DNA of 64,000 nucleotides from Lacinutrix algicola (GCF_001418085.1 NZ_LIQH01000031.1:1-64000), one strand, 5' to 3'. Positions 53,993-63,526 are shown, counted from the stretch's first letter. Translations and numbers: made by a program. The notes: a model not told the origin generated them from the sequence alone.

Positions 53993-55114
53993 TTAATTTG
54001 TCTTCTTATAACTCCAAACTGCTAAAGCATTCATTACAAAAGCATAAATCGCTGTTTTTAATAACTGAGGAAGAATATCTTTAAAACCAGAACCTTTAAG
54101 CATAACCATGCGCATCACCTCTACAAAATATCGTATTGGATTAAATTCGGTAAGGGTTTGCGCCCATTTTGGCATACTCTCTATTGGTGTGAATAAGCCA
54201 CTCATTAAAATAAAAATAACTGTAAAAAACCACGCAATAAACATCGCTTGTTGCTGTGTATCCGTAAAATTGGAAATAAATAAACCGATTCCTAAAATGA
54301 CTAAAATATAAATAGAGGTATATAAGTAGAGTAGTGGTAAACTACCAATCATCGGAATATTGAAAATGACTTTAGCTAAAATTAACCCGACCGTTAATAA
54401 TCCCATGCCTATCACCCAAAACGGAAAAAGCTTCCCAATAATAAATTGGCTTTTTTTAATTGGGGTCACATTAATTTGTTCTAGCGTACCAATTTCTTTT
54501 TCGCGGACAATATTCATTCCCGAAAGGAAGAGCGTAATCATGGTTACTAGTAAAACTAGAATACCGGGAACCATAAAGGTTTTGTAATTTAAGGTCTTAT
54601 TATACCAAAATAATGGAATAGTCTCTATAGCTATTGGTTGTATTTGTTTATCTGAAACTTGTAATAAATCTACTTTTATACTCTGATTAAAGCGTTGTAC
54701 AATTTGTGTGACATACACCTTTTCTACACCTGCTGCTGCGCCATCAATAGCATTTATAGTTACGCCTAAGCTATTCTGTTTTTCTTTTTGTAAATCACGT
54801 TCAAAATAGTTTGGGATTTCTAAAAGCACATCTACTTCCCCTTTTAACATCGCAGCACTTGCTAATGCTTCCGAAGGAAAATCTGTTAACACATTAAAGT
54901 AAGTGGATGCATTAAATTTTTCAATTAAAGCTCTAGATGTTGCTGTGTGGTCGCTATCAATATAACCGAATTTGATGTTTTTGACTTCAAAAGTAGCTGC
55001 ATTAGATAAGATAACAAGTTGAAATATGGGCAAGACAAAAATGATAGGAAGCATACCTTTATTTCTAAAGATTTGCTTAAACTCCTTTTGTATGATGTAT
55101 AGGATTGTTTTCAT
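53993..55114 (-). CDS. ABC-2 type export permease (YhhJ/YbhR-like), second subunit
   Basis: 373 residues: an N-terminal TM helix (IIFVLPIFQLVILSNAA), a periplasmic domain of about 150 residues, then five TM helices. It has the LTEFNPIRYFVEVMRMVMLKG ending typical of ABC2 permeases. The ATG overlaps the stop of the first permease gene by one base (TAATG). It should pair with that permease and the two ATPases to form the membrane part of a drug or lipid exporter. Confidence 0.92.
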   Translation of the reverse strand: MKTILYIIQKEFKQIFRNKGMLPIIFVLPIFQLVILSNAATFEVKNIKFGYIDSDHTATSRALIEKFNASTYFNVLTDFPSEALASAAMLKGEVDVLLEIPNYFERDLQKEKQNSLGVTINAIDGAAAGVEKVYVTQIVQRFNQSIKVDLLQVSDKQIQPIAIETIPLFWYNKTLNYKTFMVPGILVLLVTMITLFLSGMNIVREKEIGTLEQINVTPIKKSQFIIGKLFPFWVIGMGLLTVGLILAKVIFNIPMIGSLPLLYLYTSIYILVILGIGLFISNFTDTQQQAMFIAWFFTVIFILMSGLFTPIESMPKWAQTLTEFNPIRYFVEVMRMVMLKGSGFKDILPQLLKTAIYAFVMNALAVWSYKKTN

Positions 55115-56220
55115 TATTCCAATCTAATTTTATATTTCTTCACACTTAATCCTATATAAAAAATAGTCATCCCTATTAAAATCAAGGTTTCTTTCCATAA
55201 ATATTGTAATCCTACTCCTTTTAGCATAATGCCTTTTATGATGATAATAAACCACTTTGCAGGAATGATATTACTAATAATTTGCAATGGTAAAGGCATG
55301 CTTGAAATCGGAAAAATGAAGCCTGACAATAAAATTACTGGAAGCATAAGACCCATTAAAGAAATCATCATTGCTGTTTGTTGTGTAGCAGAAATTGTTG
55401 ATATTAATATACCTAAAGCTAATGCTGTAATTATAAATAAAACGCTTTCAAATCCTAGTAAAATTAAACTTCCTTGAACTGGCATTTTAAAGATAAAAAT
55501 ACTTAGTAAAACAATAACTGTAGCATTTATAATGGATAGAAAAATATAAGGAAATACTTTGCCAACAATAACCTGAATTGGTTTTATTGGTGACACCAAA
55601 AGGATTTCCATAGTCCCTAATTCTTTTTCTCTAGTAATAGAAATCGAGGTCATCATAGCTGAAACTAACATTAAAATAATAGTCATTACACCGGGAACAA
55701 ACATGTACACACTTTTTAATTCTGGGTTGTAAACCATTCTGGTTTGTGGTACAATTTGATAGGTGATGGCGATGTCTTTATTTAGTTCTTTTTGATATTG
55801 TTGAAGAATAGCGTTGACATAGTTACTTACTGTATTTGCAGTATTAGGATCTGTAGCATCTGTAATAATCTGGATAGTTGCTTTGTGATCTTTAATTAAA
55901 TTTTTGCTAAATCCTTTTTCGAAATTTAAAACCGCTTTTACTTTTCCTTTTTTGAAAATAGTTTCAATATCTGATTCTTTATTAATAAATTGACTGATAC
56001 TAAAGTATTTTGAAGCTGAAATTTTATTAATAATTTCTGTTGTTGTAGCACCTTTAGAATGGTCTAAAACTGCAATATCTACATTATTAATCTCATTAGT
56101 AATCGCAAAACCAAATAACATGATTTGTGCTATTGGCATTCCGAAGAGAATAAACAACGAACGTTTATCTCTAAAAATATGGTAGAATTCTTTTTTTATG
56201 AAGCCTATAAATCTTTTCAT
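55114..56220 (-). CDS. ABC-2 type export permease (YbhS-like), first subunit
   Basis: 368 residues with the same layout as its neighbour: TM1 (LFILFGMPIAQIMLFGFAI), a periplasmic domain (VAVLDHSKGATT and following), a SITREKELGTMEILLVSPIKP coupling segment and a C-terminal TM bundle. Its start overlaps the stop of the ATPase gene by four bases. Together with the second permease it forms a heterodimer. Confidence 0.92.
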   Translation of the reverse strand: MKRFIGFIKKEFYHIFRDKRSLFILFGMPIAQIMLFGFAITNEINNVDIAVLDHSKGATTTEIINKISASKYFSISQFINKESDIETIFKKGKVKAVLNFEKGFSKNLIKDHKATIQIITDATDPNTANTVSNYVNAILQQYQKELNKDIAITYQIVPQTRMVYNPELKSVYMFVPGVMTIILMLVSAMMTSISITREKELGTMEILLVSPIKPIQVIVGKVFPYIFLSIINATVIVLLSIFIFKMPVQGSLILLGFESVLFIITALALGILISTISATQQTAMMISLMGLMLPVILLSGFIFPISSMPLPLQIISNIIPAKWFIIIIKGIMLKGVGLQYLWKETLILIGMTIFYIGLSVKKYKIRLE

Positions 56221-56945
56221 CCTCTAGCAAGTTTTAAAAACACATCGTTCATATTATCTACTTGAAATTGTGCTTTCAATTTTTTAGGTGTATCTAAAGC
56301 TTCAATTTTTCCGTTTACCATAATGGAAACTCTGTCGCAATACTCAGCTTCATCCATATAATGCGTAGTTACAAAAACGGTAGTACCTTGATGGGCTGCT
56401 TTGTAAATCATTTCCCAAAATTGTCGTCTAGTAATAGGATCTACTCCTCCTGTTGGCTCATCTAAAAACACAATTTTCGGATCATGAATTAAGGACACAG
56501 AAAAAGATAATTTTTGTTTCCAACCTAAAGGCAAAGCACCAACTAATTGATCTGATACGTCTTCCAATCCTAATTCTTCAAGCAAGATTGCTATTTTTTC
56601 TTTTATTCTTTTTCTGGATAGGCCATAAATTCCGCCAAAAAACGTGATGTTTTCTTTAACTGTTAAATCGTCATACAAAGCAAATTTCTGACTCATATAA
56701 CCAATGCTTTTCTTGATGTTTTCGGCTTGTTTATAAACATCAAATCCTGCCACCTGAGCTTTACCTGCAGTTGGTTTAGAAATACCTATCAACATTTTCA
56801 TCGCTGTAGTTTTTCCTGCTCCATTTGCTCCTAAAAACCCGAATATCTCACCTTTTTTAACATCAAAAGTAATAGCATCTACAGCTGCAAAATCTCCGTA
56901 CATTTTGGTTAACCCTTCTACTTGTATGACTGTATTGTTGTCCAT
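56217..56945 (-). CDS. ABC transporter ATP-binding protein (YbhF-half-like)
   Basis: 242 residues. Walker A is GANGAGKTT (about 40-48), the Q-loop region is GYMSQKFALYDDLTV, and Walker B is IVFLDEPTGGVDP, followed by the H-loop VFVTTHYMDEAE. The signature position reads LPLGWKQKLSF, a degenerate LSGGQ. It works with the second ATPase encoded 34 bp upstream. In E. coli YbhF the two domains are fused, while here they are separate genes. Confidence 0.93.
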   Translation of the reverse strand: MDNNTVIQVEGLTKMYGDFAAVDAITFDVKKGEIFGFLGANGAGKTTAMKMLIGISKPTAGKAQVAGFDVYKQAENIKKSIGYMSQKFALYDDLTVKENITFFGGIYGLSRKRIKEKIAILLEELGLEDVSDQLVGALPLGWKQKLSFSVSLIHDPKIVFLDEPTGGVDPITRRQFWEMIYKAAHQGTTVFVTTHYMDEAEYCDRVSIMVNGKIEALDTPKKLKAQFQVDNMNDVFLKLARG

Positions 56946-56979
56946 TCGTTTTTTTTTAAACCTGACAGGTTTTAGTAAT

Positions 56980-57882
56980 TTATTTAGCTAATTCCATGAA
57001 GGTATCTTCAATAGTTGCCACTGTTTTTTCTATTTCCACATTAGAAAGATTATTAGATTCTAAAAACTGTATCAAATCTTTAGGATTAAAATCTGCTCTA
57101 CGATCTGTATAATGCACAAACTCACCAAAAGGATAGACACTATGGTTATATTCGTAAGTCTTTAAACTCTTAATAAGTTGATACGTATTATCTGCTCTAA
57201 CATTATAAATCTTTTTCGGATAGTGCTTAACAATGGCTTGAGGTGTATCAATCTGTAAAATTTTACCGTCTTGAATTAAAGCAATTCTGTCACATAAAGC
57301 GGCTTCATCCATATATGGTGTAGACACTAAAATGGTGATTCCTTTTTGTTGCAAACGTTTTAGCATGTCCCAAAATTCTTTTCTAGAAACTGGATCAACA
57401 CCTGTTGTGGGCTCATCTAAAAACAACACTTTTGGTTTATGAATTAAAGCGCAACATAAAGCGAGTTTCTGCTTCATTCCTCCAGATAATTTTCCCGCAC
57501 GACGGTCTTTAAAAGGTTCAATTTGAACATAAATTTCTTTTATTAGATCGTAATTTTCTTCAATGGTTGTTCCAAAAATAGTTGCGAAAAAATTTAAATT
57601 TTCTTCAACGGTTAAATCTTGATAGAGTGAAAATTTACCTGGCATATAACCCACATTATTCCGAATCTTTTTATAGTCTAAAACCACATCAAAATCAGCA
57701 ACCGTTGCAGTACCTTCATTAGCAATTAACAGCGTGGTTAAAATTCTAAACAACGTTGTTTTACCTGCGCCATCAGGACCTATCAATCCAAAAAGCTCTC
57801 CTTCTTTTACATTAAAAGAAATATTCTCTAACGCTTTTACACTTTTGTAAGATTTTGATATGTTAGAAACAGTGATGCTCAT
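56980..57882 (-). CDS. ABC transporter ATP-binding protein with C-terminal extension
   Basis: 300 residues from MSITVSNISK. Walker A is GPDGAGKTT, the signature is KLSGGMKQKLAL (intact), Walker B is VLFLDEPTTGVDP and the H-loop is VSTPYMDEA (Pro-Tyr in place of the usual His). The last 80 residues form an accessory domain. I place the start at 57882, because its ATG overlaps the stop of the HlyD gene by four bases. A longer reading from 57900 would run back into that gene. Confidence 0.92.
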   Translation of the reverse strand: MSITVSNISKSYKSVKALENISFNVKEGELFGLIGPDGAGKTTLFRILTTLLIANEGTATVADFDVVLDYKKIRNNVGYMPGKFSLYQDLTVEENLNFFATIFGTTIEENYDLIKEIYVQIEPFKDRRAGKLSGGMKQKLALCCALIHKPKVLFLDEPTTGVDPVSRKEFWDMLKRLQQKGITILVSTPYMDEAALCDRIALIQDGKILQIDTPQAIVKHYPKKIYNVRADNTYQLIKSLKTYEYNHSVYPFGEFVHYTDRRADFNPKDLIQFLESNNLSNVEIEKTVATIEDTFMELAK

Positions 57883-58775
57883 TCTGCAGTATTTAACCAT
57901 AGTTCTGCGGGCATTCCAATTTTTAGGCTGCCCTCATTTTTAACGTCTACTTTTAAAGCATAAACTAATGCCACACGTTCTTCTTTAGTTTGAATTATTT
58001 TTGGAGTAAATTCTGCTTCTGAAGCTATCCAACTAATCGTTCCTTTATACGCTTTCATAGCATCTGCGTTATCAATTTTAATAGTTACTTCTTGTCCTAT
58101 TTTGATATTAGCTAATTGTGTTTCACTTATATAAACACGTAATTGCATGGTGCTTAAATCTGCGATTTTATACAACGGTTTTCCAAAAGCAGTAATTTCA
58201 TTTGGCTCTGCGTATTTGGTTAAAACAGTTCCGTTTACAGGATTTGTGATTTTACTTTTCTGGATTTGGTCGTCAATTTGCTTTAACTGCACATCAATAG
58301 CTTTAAGCTCATTCACGACAGGTGCATTCTGTATTTCGACACTTCTAATTTGGCTTTTTATTACATCCATTTCGCCTAAAACATCATCCAATTGTTTTTG
58401 TGTTCCCGCATTGTCCTTTATAAGATTTTGAGCGCGTGTTTTATTTGTGTTTGCAGTTTTTAGTTTTGCATTTAATACATTAATTTGTGATAAAACACCT
58501 TTAGATTTTGAAGCAATGACAGCTTTAGAAATTATAAGCTGTTCTCGTTTTAATGCTAACGGAATAGTATCGATATAGCCAATAAATTGTTCTTTTTGAA
58601 GCACATCTCCTTCATCAAGATTAAACTGCATTAATTTTCCATTATTTTCTGCAGAAATTGTTATTTCTGTGGCTTCAAAATTTCCGTACCCATCTGCTTT
58701 TCCATTATCGTTTCCGCAAGAAAACAAAGTAAGTAGGATGATGCCTATTCCCAAAATATATGTGTGTGTGTTCAT
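57879..58775 (-). CDS. HlyD-family membrane fusion lipoprotein of the ABC exporter
   Basis: 298 residues from MNTHTYILGIGIILLTLFSC, a lipoprotein signal with Cys at the lipobox. A lipoyl half (NNGKLMQFNLDEGDVLQKEQ), a long coiled-coil hairpin, the second half (SKITNPVNGTVLTKYAEPNE) and a barrel domain follow. I prefer ATG 58775 to the upstream 58805 start because it gives a clean signal peptide and does not overlap the TolC gene. It connects the ABC exporter with the TolC-like channel. Confidence 0.9.
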   Translation of the reverse strand: MNTHTYILGIGIILLTLFSCGNDNGKADGYGNFEATEITISAENNGKLMQFNLDEGDVLQKEQFIGYIDTIPLALKREQLIISKAVIASKSKGVLSQINVLNAKLKTANTNKTRAQNLIKDNAGTQKQLDDVLGEMDVIKSQIRSVEIQNAPVVNELKAIDVQLKQIDDQIQKSKITNPVNGTVLTKYAEPNEITAFGKPLYKIADLSTMQLRVYISETQLANIKIGQEVTIKIDNADAMKAYKGTISWIASEAEFTPKIIQTKEERVALVYALKVDVKNEGSLKIGMPAELWLNTAE

Positions 58776-58785
58776 GTGCTTCGTA

Positions 58786-60036
58786 TTATTGTCCTTTAAT
58801 GACATTATAATTTGCTTTTGCTAGTTGTAACTGAATGTTATGCATTACCATGGTGTTTTCGTCTTCGTATAAATTAGTAAGCTCTGTAATGTATGCCGAA
58901 GAGGTTATTACACCATTTTTAAGTTGCGAGTCTGCCGATTTGAGCACGTCTTTTCTAAGGTTAATTATTTCTAAATCTGAAGTAATAAACGTTTCAATTT
59001 TATCGATTTCCTTTTGTTGTTGATTTAGCGCAATGTTAGTATTGAGTTTAAAAATTTCCGTTTCATTATCTATAAAATCTTTGTTGATAGCTAAAGATTG
59101 TCTTTGCTTTTTGTTAGCCTTCCAATCAAAAACAGTCCAATTCACTTTAACACCAACGGTATAAAATGTTTGAAACGAATTATCCAACATATTTAATCCT
59201 GGATTGCCATAACCACCTGTTGCAAAACCAAGTAATCTAGGTGCGTTTTGTTTAGATAATAGGGTTTCAGAATTTTCAATTTCTTCTTTTTTAAGTTGAA
59301 ATAATTCTAATTCTGGTCGTGTTAGTTCTGTTTGTAACTGTGTGTCTAAACGTGGCTTTTGAAATGTTGTTGAAGCATTTAATGGCTGACTTATTAAACT
59401 TGATAATGTTTGAACAAGTGATGTTTTGTTACTTTCTAATGCGTTAAATTTTTGATTTATTTTTAATAATTCGGCTTGTAAAATTTTATCTGAACTTGGT
59501 AAAATAACACCATACTTTATTCCTGATTGTACTTCCTTAAGTTTAGCTTCTAATTGCGCTTGTTTCGCGTTTAATAATAACTGAGATTCTTGCGCTAATA
59601 AAACAGAAAAATAAAGTTGATTAATTTGCTGTTTTAGTTGATACAAACTGACTTCGACTTGCTTTTGTTTCGTTTTTAATTGAGCTGTTTTTAATTGTAA
59701 AGACGCATCTGTTGCACCTCCATTATAAATAAGTTGATTTACAGAAACGGTTGCGCGATATTGATCTTTGTTTAATGGTTCTATTCCTGACATTGCCAAA
59801 GGAAATTGAATAACATCAGATTGATAAGAGGCTTGCGCATCCAAACTTAACTGTGGCAATTTTGAAGTAGAAATAACGTCTAAATCCAATTTGTTTTGCT
59901 CATCCAAGAGTTTTACCTGTTTTGCTAACGGATAGTTTTTTGTCACTAAATCATAGCATTCTTCCAACGTAATACTTTGCTGTGCTTTACTTGTCAAGGA
60001 CGTTAATAGAATTAAAATGAGTGTTATGTATTTCAT
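58786..60036 (-). CDS. TolC-family outer-membrane efflux protein
   Basis: 416 residues: signal peptide (ITLILILLTSLTSKA), then two repeats of long amphipathic helices (LKQQINQLYFSVLLAQESQL; LNQQQKEIDKIETFITSDLE). It follows the TetR gene by one base pair and precedes the adaptor. It would be the outer-membrane part of the ABC exporter. Confidence 0.9.
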   Translation of the reverse strand: MKYITLILILLTSLTSKAQQSITLEECYDLVTKNYPLAKQVKLLDEQNKLDLDVISTSKLPQLSLDAQASYQSDVIQFPLAMSGIEPLNKDQYRATVSVNQLIYNGGATDASLQLKTAQLKTKQKQVEVSLYQLKQQINQLYFSVLLAQESQLLLNAKQAQLEAKLKEVQSGIKYGVILPSSDKILQAELLKINQKFNALESNKTSLVQTLSSLISQPLNASTTFQKPRLDTQLQTELTRPELELFQLKKEEIENSETLLSKQNAPRLLGFATGGYGNPGLNMLDNSFQTFYTVGVKVNWTVFDWKANKKQRQSLAINKDFIDNETEIFKLNTNIALNQQQKEIDKIETFITSDLEIINLRKDVLKSADSQLKNGVITSSAYITELTNLYEDENTMVMHNIQLQLAKANYNVIKGQ

Positions 60037-60037
60037 T

Positions 60038-60652
60038 TTAGTTGTTCTTTATAGAATTAATAATAAAATCAGCAACTTCCGTTTTACGGGAATCCATTAT
60101 TTTTTTATAGGCAATAGCATCCGTATTTGTAAAAGCCATTATTAAAGGTTTAGCTACAAAAGGAAAAATATTTAGAGCCATAATATTAATAAATAACTGC
60201 TCTGCTGTGATAGGTTTAATTAGTCCATTTTCAATTTCAATAGCGACTTGTTTTTTAAATTTTTCGATATTTGGAAACCCATTTGTATCTTTCATATTTA
60301 GAATAAACTCTGGATTTCTATTGAGTTCTTGAATGATGAAATTTGGCAAATAAGGATGTTTACTAATAAATGTGATGTAGTTTGAAGTGAAGTTTCTCAC
60401 CTTTTCTTCAATAGAAGAATCATCATTTAAAATAGCATTTAATTGAGGAGCTAATAAGGAAAATGCATTCTTAAAAACCGCTTCAAATAACAACTGCTTG
60501 CTTCTATAATAATAATGAAGCATCGCTTTATTAATACCAGCTTTATCAGCAATTTCTTGCATGCGCGCACCGTCCATTCCTTTAGATTGGAATATACTTT
60601 TAGCAGCACTTAAAATCTGCTCTTCTGTATTTTTATCCTTTGCTTTTTTCAT
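60038..60652 (-). CDS. TetR/AcrR family regulator of the export operon
   Basis: 204 residues from MKKAKDKNTEEQ. The HTH is typical: ILSAAKSIFQSKGMDGARMQ, EIADKAGINKAMLHYYYRSK, then LLFEAVF. The C-terminal ligand domain is helical. I chose ATG 60652; the longer reading from 60685 is encoded by the operator itself and is not likely. It is the first gene of the TetR-TolC-HlyD-ABC operon, and a palindrome (60667-60682) just before it is the probable autoregulatory operator. The E. coli ybhGFSR operon, with its TetR gene ybiH/cecR, has a comparable layout. Confidence 0.93.
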   Translation of the reverse strand: MKKAKDKNTEEQILSAAKSIFQSKGMDGARMQEIADKAGINKAMLHYYYRSKQLLFEAVFKNAFSLLAPQLNAILNDDSSIEEKVRNFTSNYITFISKHPYLPNFIIQELNRNPEFILNMKDTNGFPNIEKFKKQVAIEIENGLIKPITAEQLFINIMALNIFPFVAKPLIMAFTNTDAIAYKKIMDSRKTEVADFIINSIKNN

Positions 60653-60666
60653 TATAACTACATGGT

Positions 60667-60682
60667 TTAACCAAGTGGTTAA
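60667..60682. promoter_or_regulatory. Probable TetR operator
   Basis: TTAACC-AAGT-GGTTAA is a palindrome that lies directly downstream of the -7 box (60683-60690), at the expected transcription start. Binding there would block the operon. Confidence 0.65.
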
Positions 60683-60726
60683 CAAATGTATAATGAATTG
60701 ATATTAAATAAGATGACTTATGTCAT
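60683..60726 (-). promoter_or_regulatory. Promoter and CRP/FNR-like site of the TetR export operon
   Basis: TACATTTG (60683-60690, minus strand) is a perfect -7 box. ATGAC-TTAT-GTCAT (60713-60726) is a perfect 5-N4-5 palindrome, again centred 33 bp from the -7 box. Confidence 0.65.
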
Positions 60727-60743
60727 GTAAGCTAAATAAATAA

Positions 60744-61040
60744 CTACTTATTCAACTTTTTATATATCCCTTTAGCAATTACAAGTCCTAAAACACCCCC
60801 AAAAGCTGAAACCATACAATTAATAGAAAATAACATTATATTAATATCTTGGTTTTGCATTATTGACCATGGATCAAAACCTAATCTACCAAAAGACTTG
60901 ATAAAAAAAATGCTTCCAAAAACACCAACTAACGTATTACCTATAAATCCAAAAGAATATTTTTTATTAAAATAACCAAATGTATTTGCAGCAATAATAC
61001 CGATAAGAATACTAATTAATGAAATTAAAGTCCCTGTCAT
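60744..61040 (-). CDS. Hypothetical small membrane protein downstream of cydB, 98 residues
   Basis: Three hydrophobic helices (LISLISILIGIIAANTFGYF; FIGNTLVGVFGSIFFI; INCMVSAFGGVLGLVIAKGI) with Gly- and Asn-rich helix starts resemble the GlsB/YeaQ/YmgE layout, but no family is certain. I place the start at ATG 61040; a TTG reading from 61049 adds three residues. The gene begins 15 bp after cydB and is probably the third gene of that operon. Confidence 0.75.
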   Translation of the reverse strand: MTGTLISLISILIGIIAANTFGYFNKKYSFGFIGNTLVGVFGSIFFIKSFGRLGFDPWSIMQNQDINIMLFSINCMVSAFGGVLGLVIAKGIYKKLNK

Positions 61041-61055
61041 GATTATCAATTTTGA

Positions 61056-62129
61056 CTAGTGTCCGTAATCCATTTTATCAACTTTACCTGCCATTAATCT
61101 TTTTTGAATTATGAAGTAAATTACAATAAGAATAAAACCAATAATTGCCCAATTTACAGCCACAGACAAACCATAATTTTCTGCTGCGGTATTGTAAATA
61201 GTTAAATCCTGATGAGTCGTATTAATAGAAGGTAATATAACTGGAAATAAAGACGCTAAAGATGAAGTTATTCCTCCTAAGATCAATAAGGTAGAAAACA
61301 TAAAACCGTGACTTTCTTTTTTTAGCTTTTTGATAAAAAATAAGCCAATTAATCCAGTAAGATAAATAATAGGAAATACTATTAAATATGGTCTATCCAT
61401 AAAGTTATCTAACGACTTTGGATTAACCACCTGCCATACAACTAATGAAAATGCTGTTAATATTGCTAGTGCGATATTCAACTTAAAAATAACACCTTTA
61501 AGTTTAGTATTAATTGACGAATTGGTTTTTAAAATTACCCAATTAGCACCATGAATAGCCAAGGTTACCACAGAAATTAATCCTATAATAATTGTAAACC
61601 AATCTATAATACCTGGCGTATCACTTAACGGACTAAAACTACTGTCCCATAAGGGTAAGAAAAAATAGTGTCCTTCGTAAGCTGAAACTCCATTTTCTAC
61701 ACCTCCTAAATTAACGCCTCTAACAATATTACCTAATGCAATACCAAAAAATAAGGCTAATAGTAAACTAGAAACACCAAATGACGTGTCCCAAATATCT
61801 TTCCACATTTGAAATTTAAATTGCCCTCTAAACTCTAAACCAATTGCTCTAAAAATAATTAGCCACAATACGATTATTAAAGGCAAATAAAAGCCACTAA
61901 AAACAGAGGCGTAAAATGTTGGAAATGCCATAAAAAGCATACCACCTGCAGCAACTAACCAAACCTCGTTAGAGTCCCAAAATAATCCTGCCGATTTTGC
62001 GATAACTTCTTTATCTTCTTCTTTTTTAGCAAAGAATAAATGAATGATTCCTGTACCAAAGTCGTAACCATCTAAAACAAAAAATACTGCTAAAACAATA
62101 GCGATTGCTATATACCAAAATACTTCCAT
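61056..62129 (-). CDS. cydB: Cytochrome bd ubiquinol/menaquinol oxidase subunit II
   Basis: 357 residues, polytopic. The N-terminus (FVLDGYDFGTGIIHLFFAKK) and AKSAGLFWDSNEVWLVAAGGMLFMAFP are conserved in CydB. A GLEFRGQFK motif and HGANWVILKTN are also present. It pairs with CydA in the inner membrane to reduce oxygen with high affinity. The gene follows cydA by 2 bp. Length is normal. Confidence 0.96.
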   Translation of the reverse strand: MEVFWYIAIAIVLAVFFVLDGYDFGTGIIHLFFAKKEEDKEVIAKSAGLFWDSNEVWLVAAGGMLFMAFPTFYASVFSGFYLPLIIVLWLIIFRAIGLEFRGQFKFQMWKDIWDTSFGVSSLLLALFFGIALGNIVRGVNLGGVENGVSAYEGHYFFLPLWDSSFSPLSDTPGIIDWFTIIIGLISVVTLAIHGANWVILKTNSSINTKLKGVIFKLNIALAILTAFSLVVWQVVNPKSLDNFMDRPYLIVFPIIYLTGLIGLFFIKKLKKESHGFMFSTLLILGGITSSLASLFPVILPSINTTHQDLTIYNTAAENYGLSVAVNWAIIGFILIVIYFIIQKRLMAGKVDKMDYGH

Positions 62130-62131
62130 AA

Positions 62132-63463
62132 TTAATGTGTTTGAGGTTTTGGACCTTGATTAATAGTTTTACCAACTAAGACTAGAAATAACAAGCCTAA
62201 AAGCATATATAAAGCGACAAAACCAAGTAATGTAAATAATGTGTTTCCTGAAGATACTGTTGGCGAAATACCATCGCTAGTTTTTAATAAACCATATACT
62301 AAATATGGTTGACGTCCTAACTCTGCAGTATACCAACCAGTAAGGTTTGCGATATAAGGAAATGGTACCAAAAACATAATAGTCCATAATAACGGTTTTA
62401 ATGTGTATAACTTTTTTCGCCATAAAAAGAAAAGCGCCAATGCCATAACACCAATAAAAATAGTACCTAAACCAACCATTATATGGTAAGAATAGTAAAG
62501 TGCAGGGATATTACTTGGTAATTCTTCTTCTTTAAATTGATCCATTCCTGGGATTTGTTTATCCCAATCTTGATGCGTTAAAAAACTCAATACGTTTGGA
62601 ACTGCTATTTTATTATCTAGCTTTTTTTCTACCATATTAGGTTGTCCAACTAAAACAATTTCGGCTCCAGCCTCTTCTGTTTCAAAAATCCCTTCCATAG
62701 CTGCAAATGCTGCTGGTTGATATTCTGCAACATTTTTAGCATTCCAATCTCCCGTAGGAAAAGCAACCAATACACTAGATATTAATCCAAAAATAACACC
62801 TGTTTTTAAGAATAGTTTCCCGTATTCCACTTGTTTATTTCTTAGTACAAAAAAGGCTCCAATACTAGCCACAACAAAAGAAGACGTCACTACAGAAGCT
62901 ATTTGATTATGCAAAAAGGCTGGTAATAACCAAGGATTAGTAAATAACGCTGAAAAGTTTTCTAAAACAAATTTACCGTTTTCTAAAACCTCAAAACCTA
63001 CTGGATGCTGCATCCAAGCATTAGTTGCTAGAATAAACCAACCACTTGCCCAAGAGCCTAAAAAGACTAGAAAACCTGTTAAAAAGTGTAGTTTTTGTCC
63101 CATTAATTTTTCACCAAAAATAAAGAGCGCTAAAAAAGAGGATTCTAAAAAGAATGAGAACATCCCTTCCATTGCCAACGTCTGACCAATAATACCACCT
63201 GTAAGTTCTGAAAACTTAGCCCAATTGGTACCAAATTGAAACTCCATTGGAATCCCAGTAACCACTCCCATGGTAAAATTAATAGCAAAAATTTTCATTA
63301 AAAATTTTGCTGCATTATTATACTTTTCAATATTATTTCTTAAATATTTCCATTTAAAAAAGACGATCAATAATGATAATCCCATGGTTAATTGCGGAAA
63401 TATATAATGAAATGTGATAGTAAATGCAAACTGCAATCTATCGTAAAAGAGCATCTCTTCCAT
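62132..63463 (-). CDS. cydA: Cytochrome bd ubiquinol/menaquinol oxidase subunit I
   Basis: 443 residues with nine hydrophobic helices. The N-terminal RLQFAFTITFHYIFPQLTMG carries a heme-ligand His. FLHNQIASVVTSSFVVAS holds the second heme-ligand region and GWYTAELGRQPYLVYGLLKT the conserved GRQP loop near the third ligand. The length is that of the short-Q-loop class seen in Bacteroidota and Gram-positives. The enzyme oxidises quinol and reduces oxygen at low concentration. A CRP/FNR-like site stands before it, consistent with oxygen control. Confidence 0.96.
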   Translation of the reverse strand: MEEMLFYDRLQFAFTITFHYIFPQLTMGLSLLIVFFKWKYLRNNIEKYNNAAKFLMKIFAINFTMGVVTGIPMEFQFGTNWAKFSELTGGIIGQTLAMEGMFSFFLESSFLALFIFGEKLMGQKLHFLTGFLVFLGSWASGWFILATNAWMQHPVGFEVLENGKFVLENFSALFTNPWLLPAFLHNQIASVVTSSFVVASIGAFFVLRNKQVEYGKLFLKTGVIFGLISSVLVAFPTGDWNAKNVAEYQPAAFAAMEGIFETEEAGAEIVLVGQPNMVEKKLDNKIAVPNVLSFLTHQDWDKQIPGMDQFKEEELPSNIPALYYSYHIMVGLGTIFIGVMALALFFLWRKKLYTLKPLLWTIMFLVPFPYIANLTGWYTAELGRQPYLVYGLLKTSDGISPTVSSGNTLFTLLGFVALYMLLGLLFLVLVGKTINQGPKPQTH

Positions 63464-63481
63464 AGCCTAGTGTTTAGATTG

Positions 63482-63526
63482 TAAAAATACGACACAACGC
63501 TTAAACGCTGTGTAACTTTTATTACA
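63482..63526 (-). promoter_or_regulatory. Promoter and CRP/FNR-like site of cydAB
   Basis: TGTAA-N6-TTACA (63511-63526) is a perfect palindrome of the FNR/CRP length. On the minus strand TATTTTTA (63482-63489, 7 of 8 matches to TAnnTTTG) is exactly 33 bp away centre to centre. A second near-palindrome (ACACAACGC...GCTGTGT, 63492-63513) overlaps the spacer. Confidence 0.65.
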
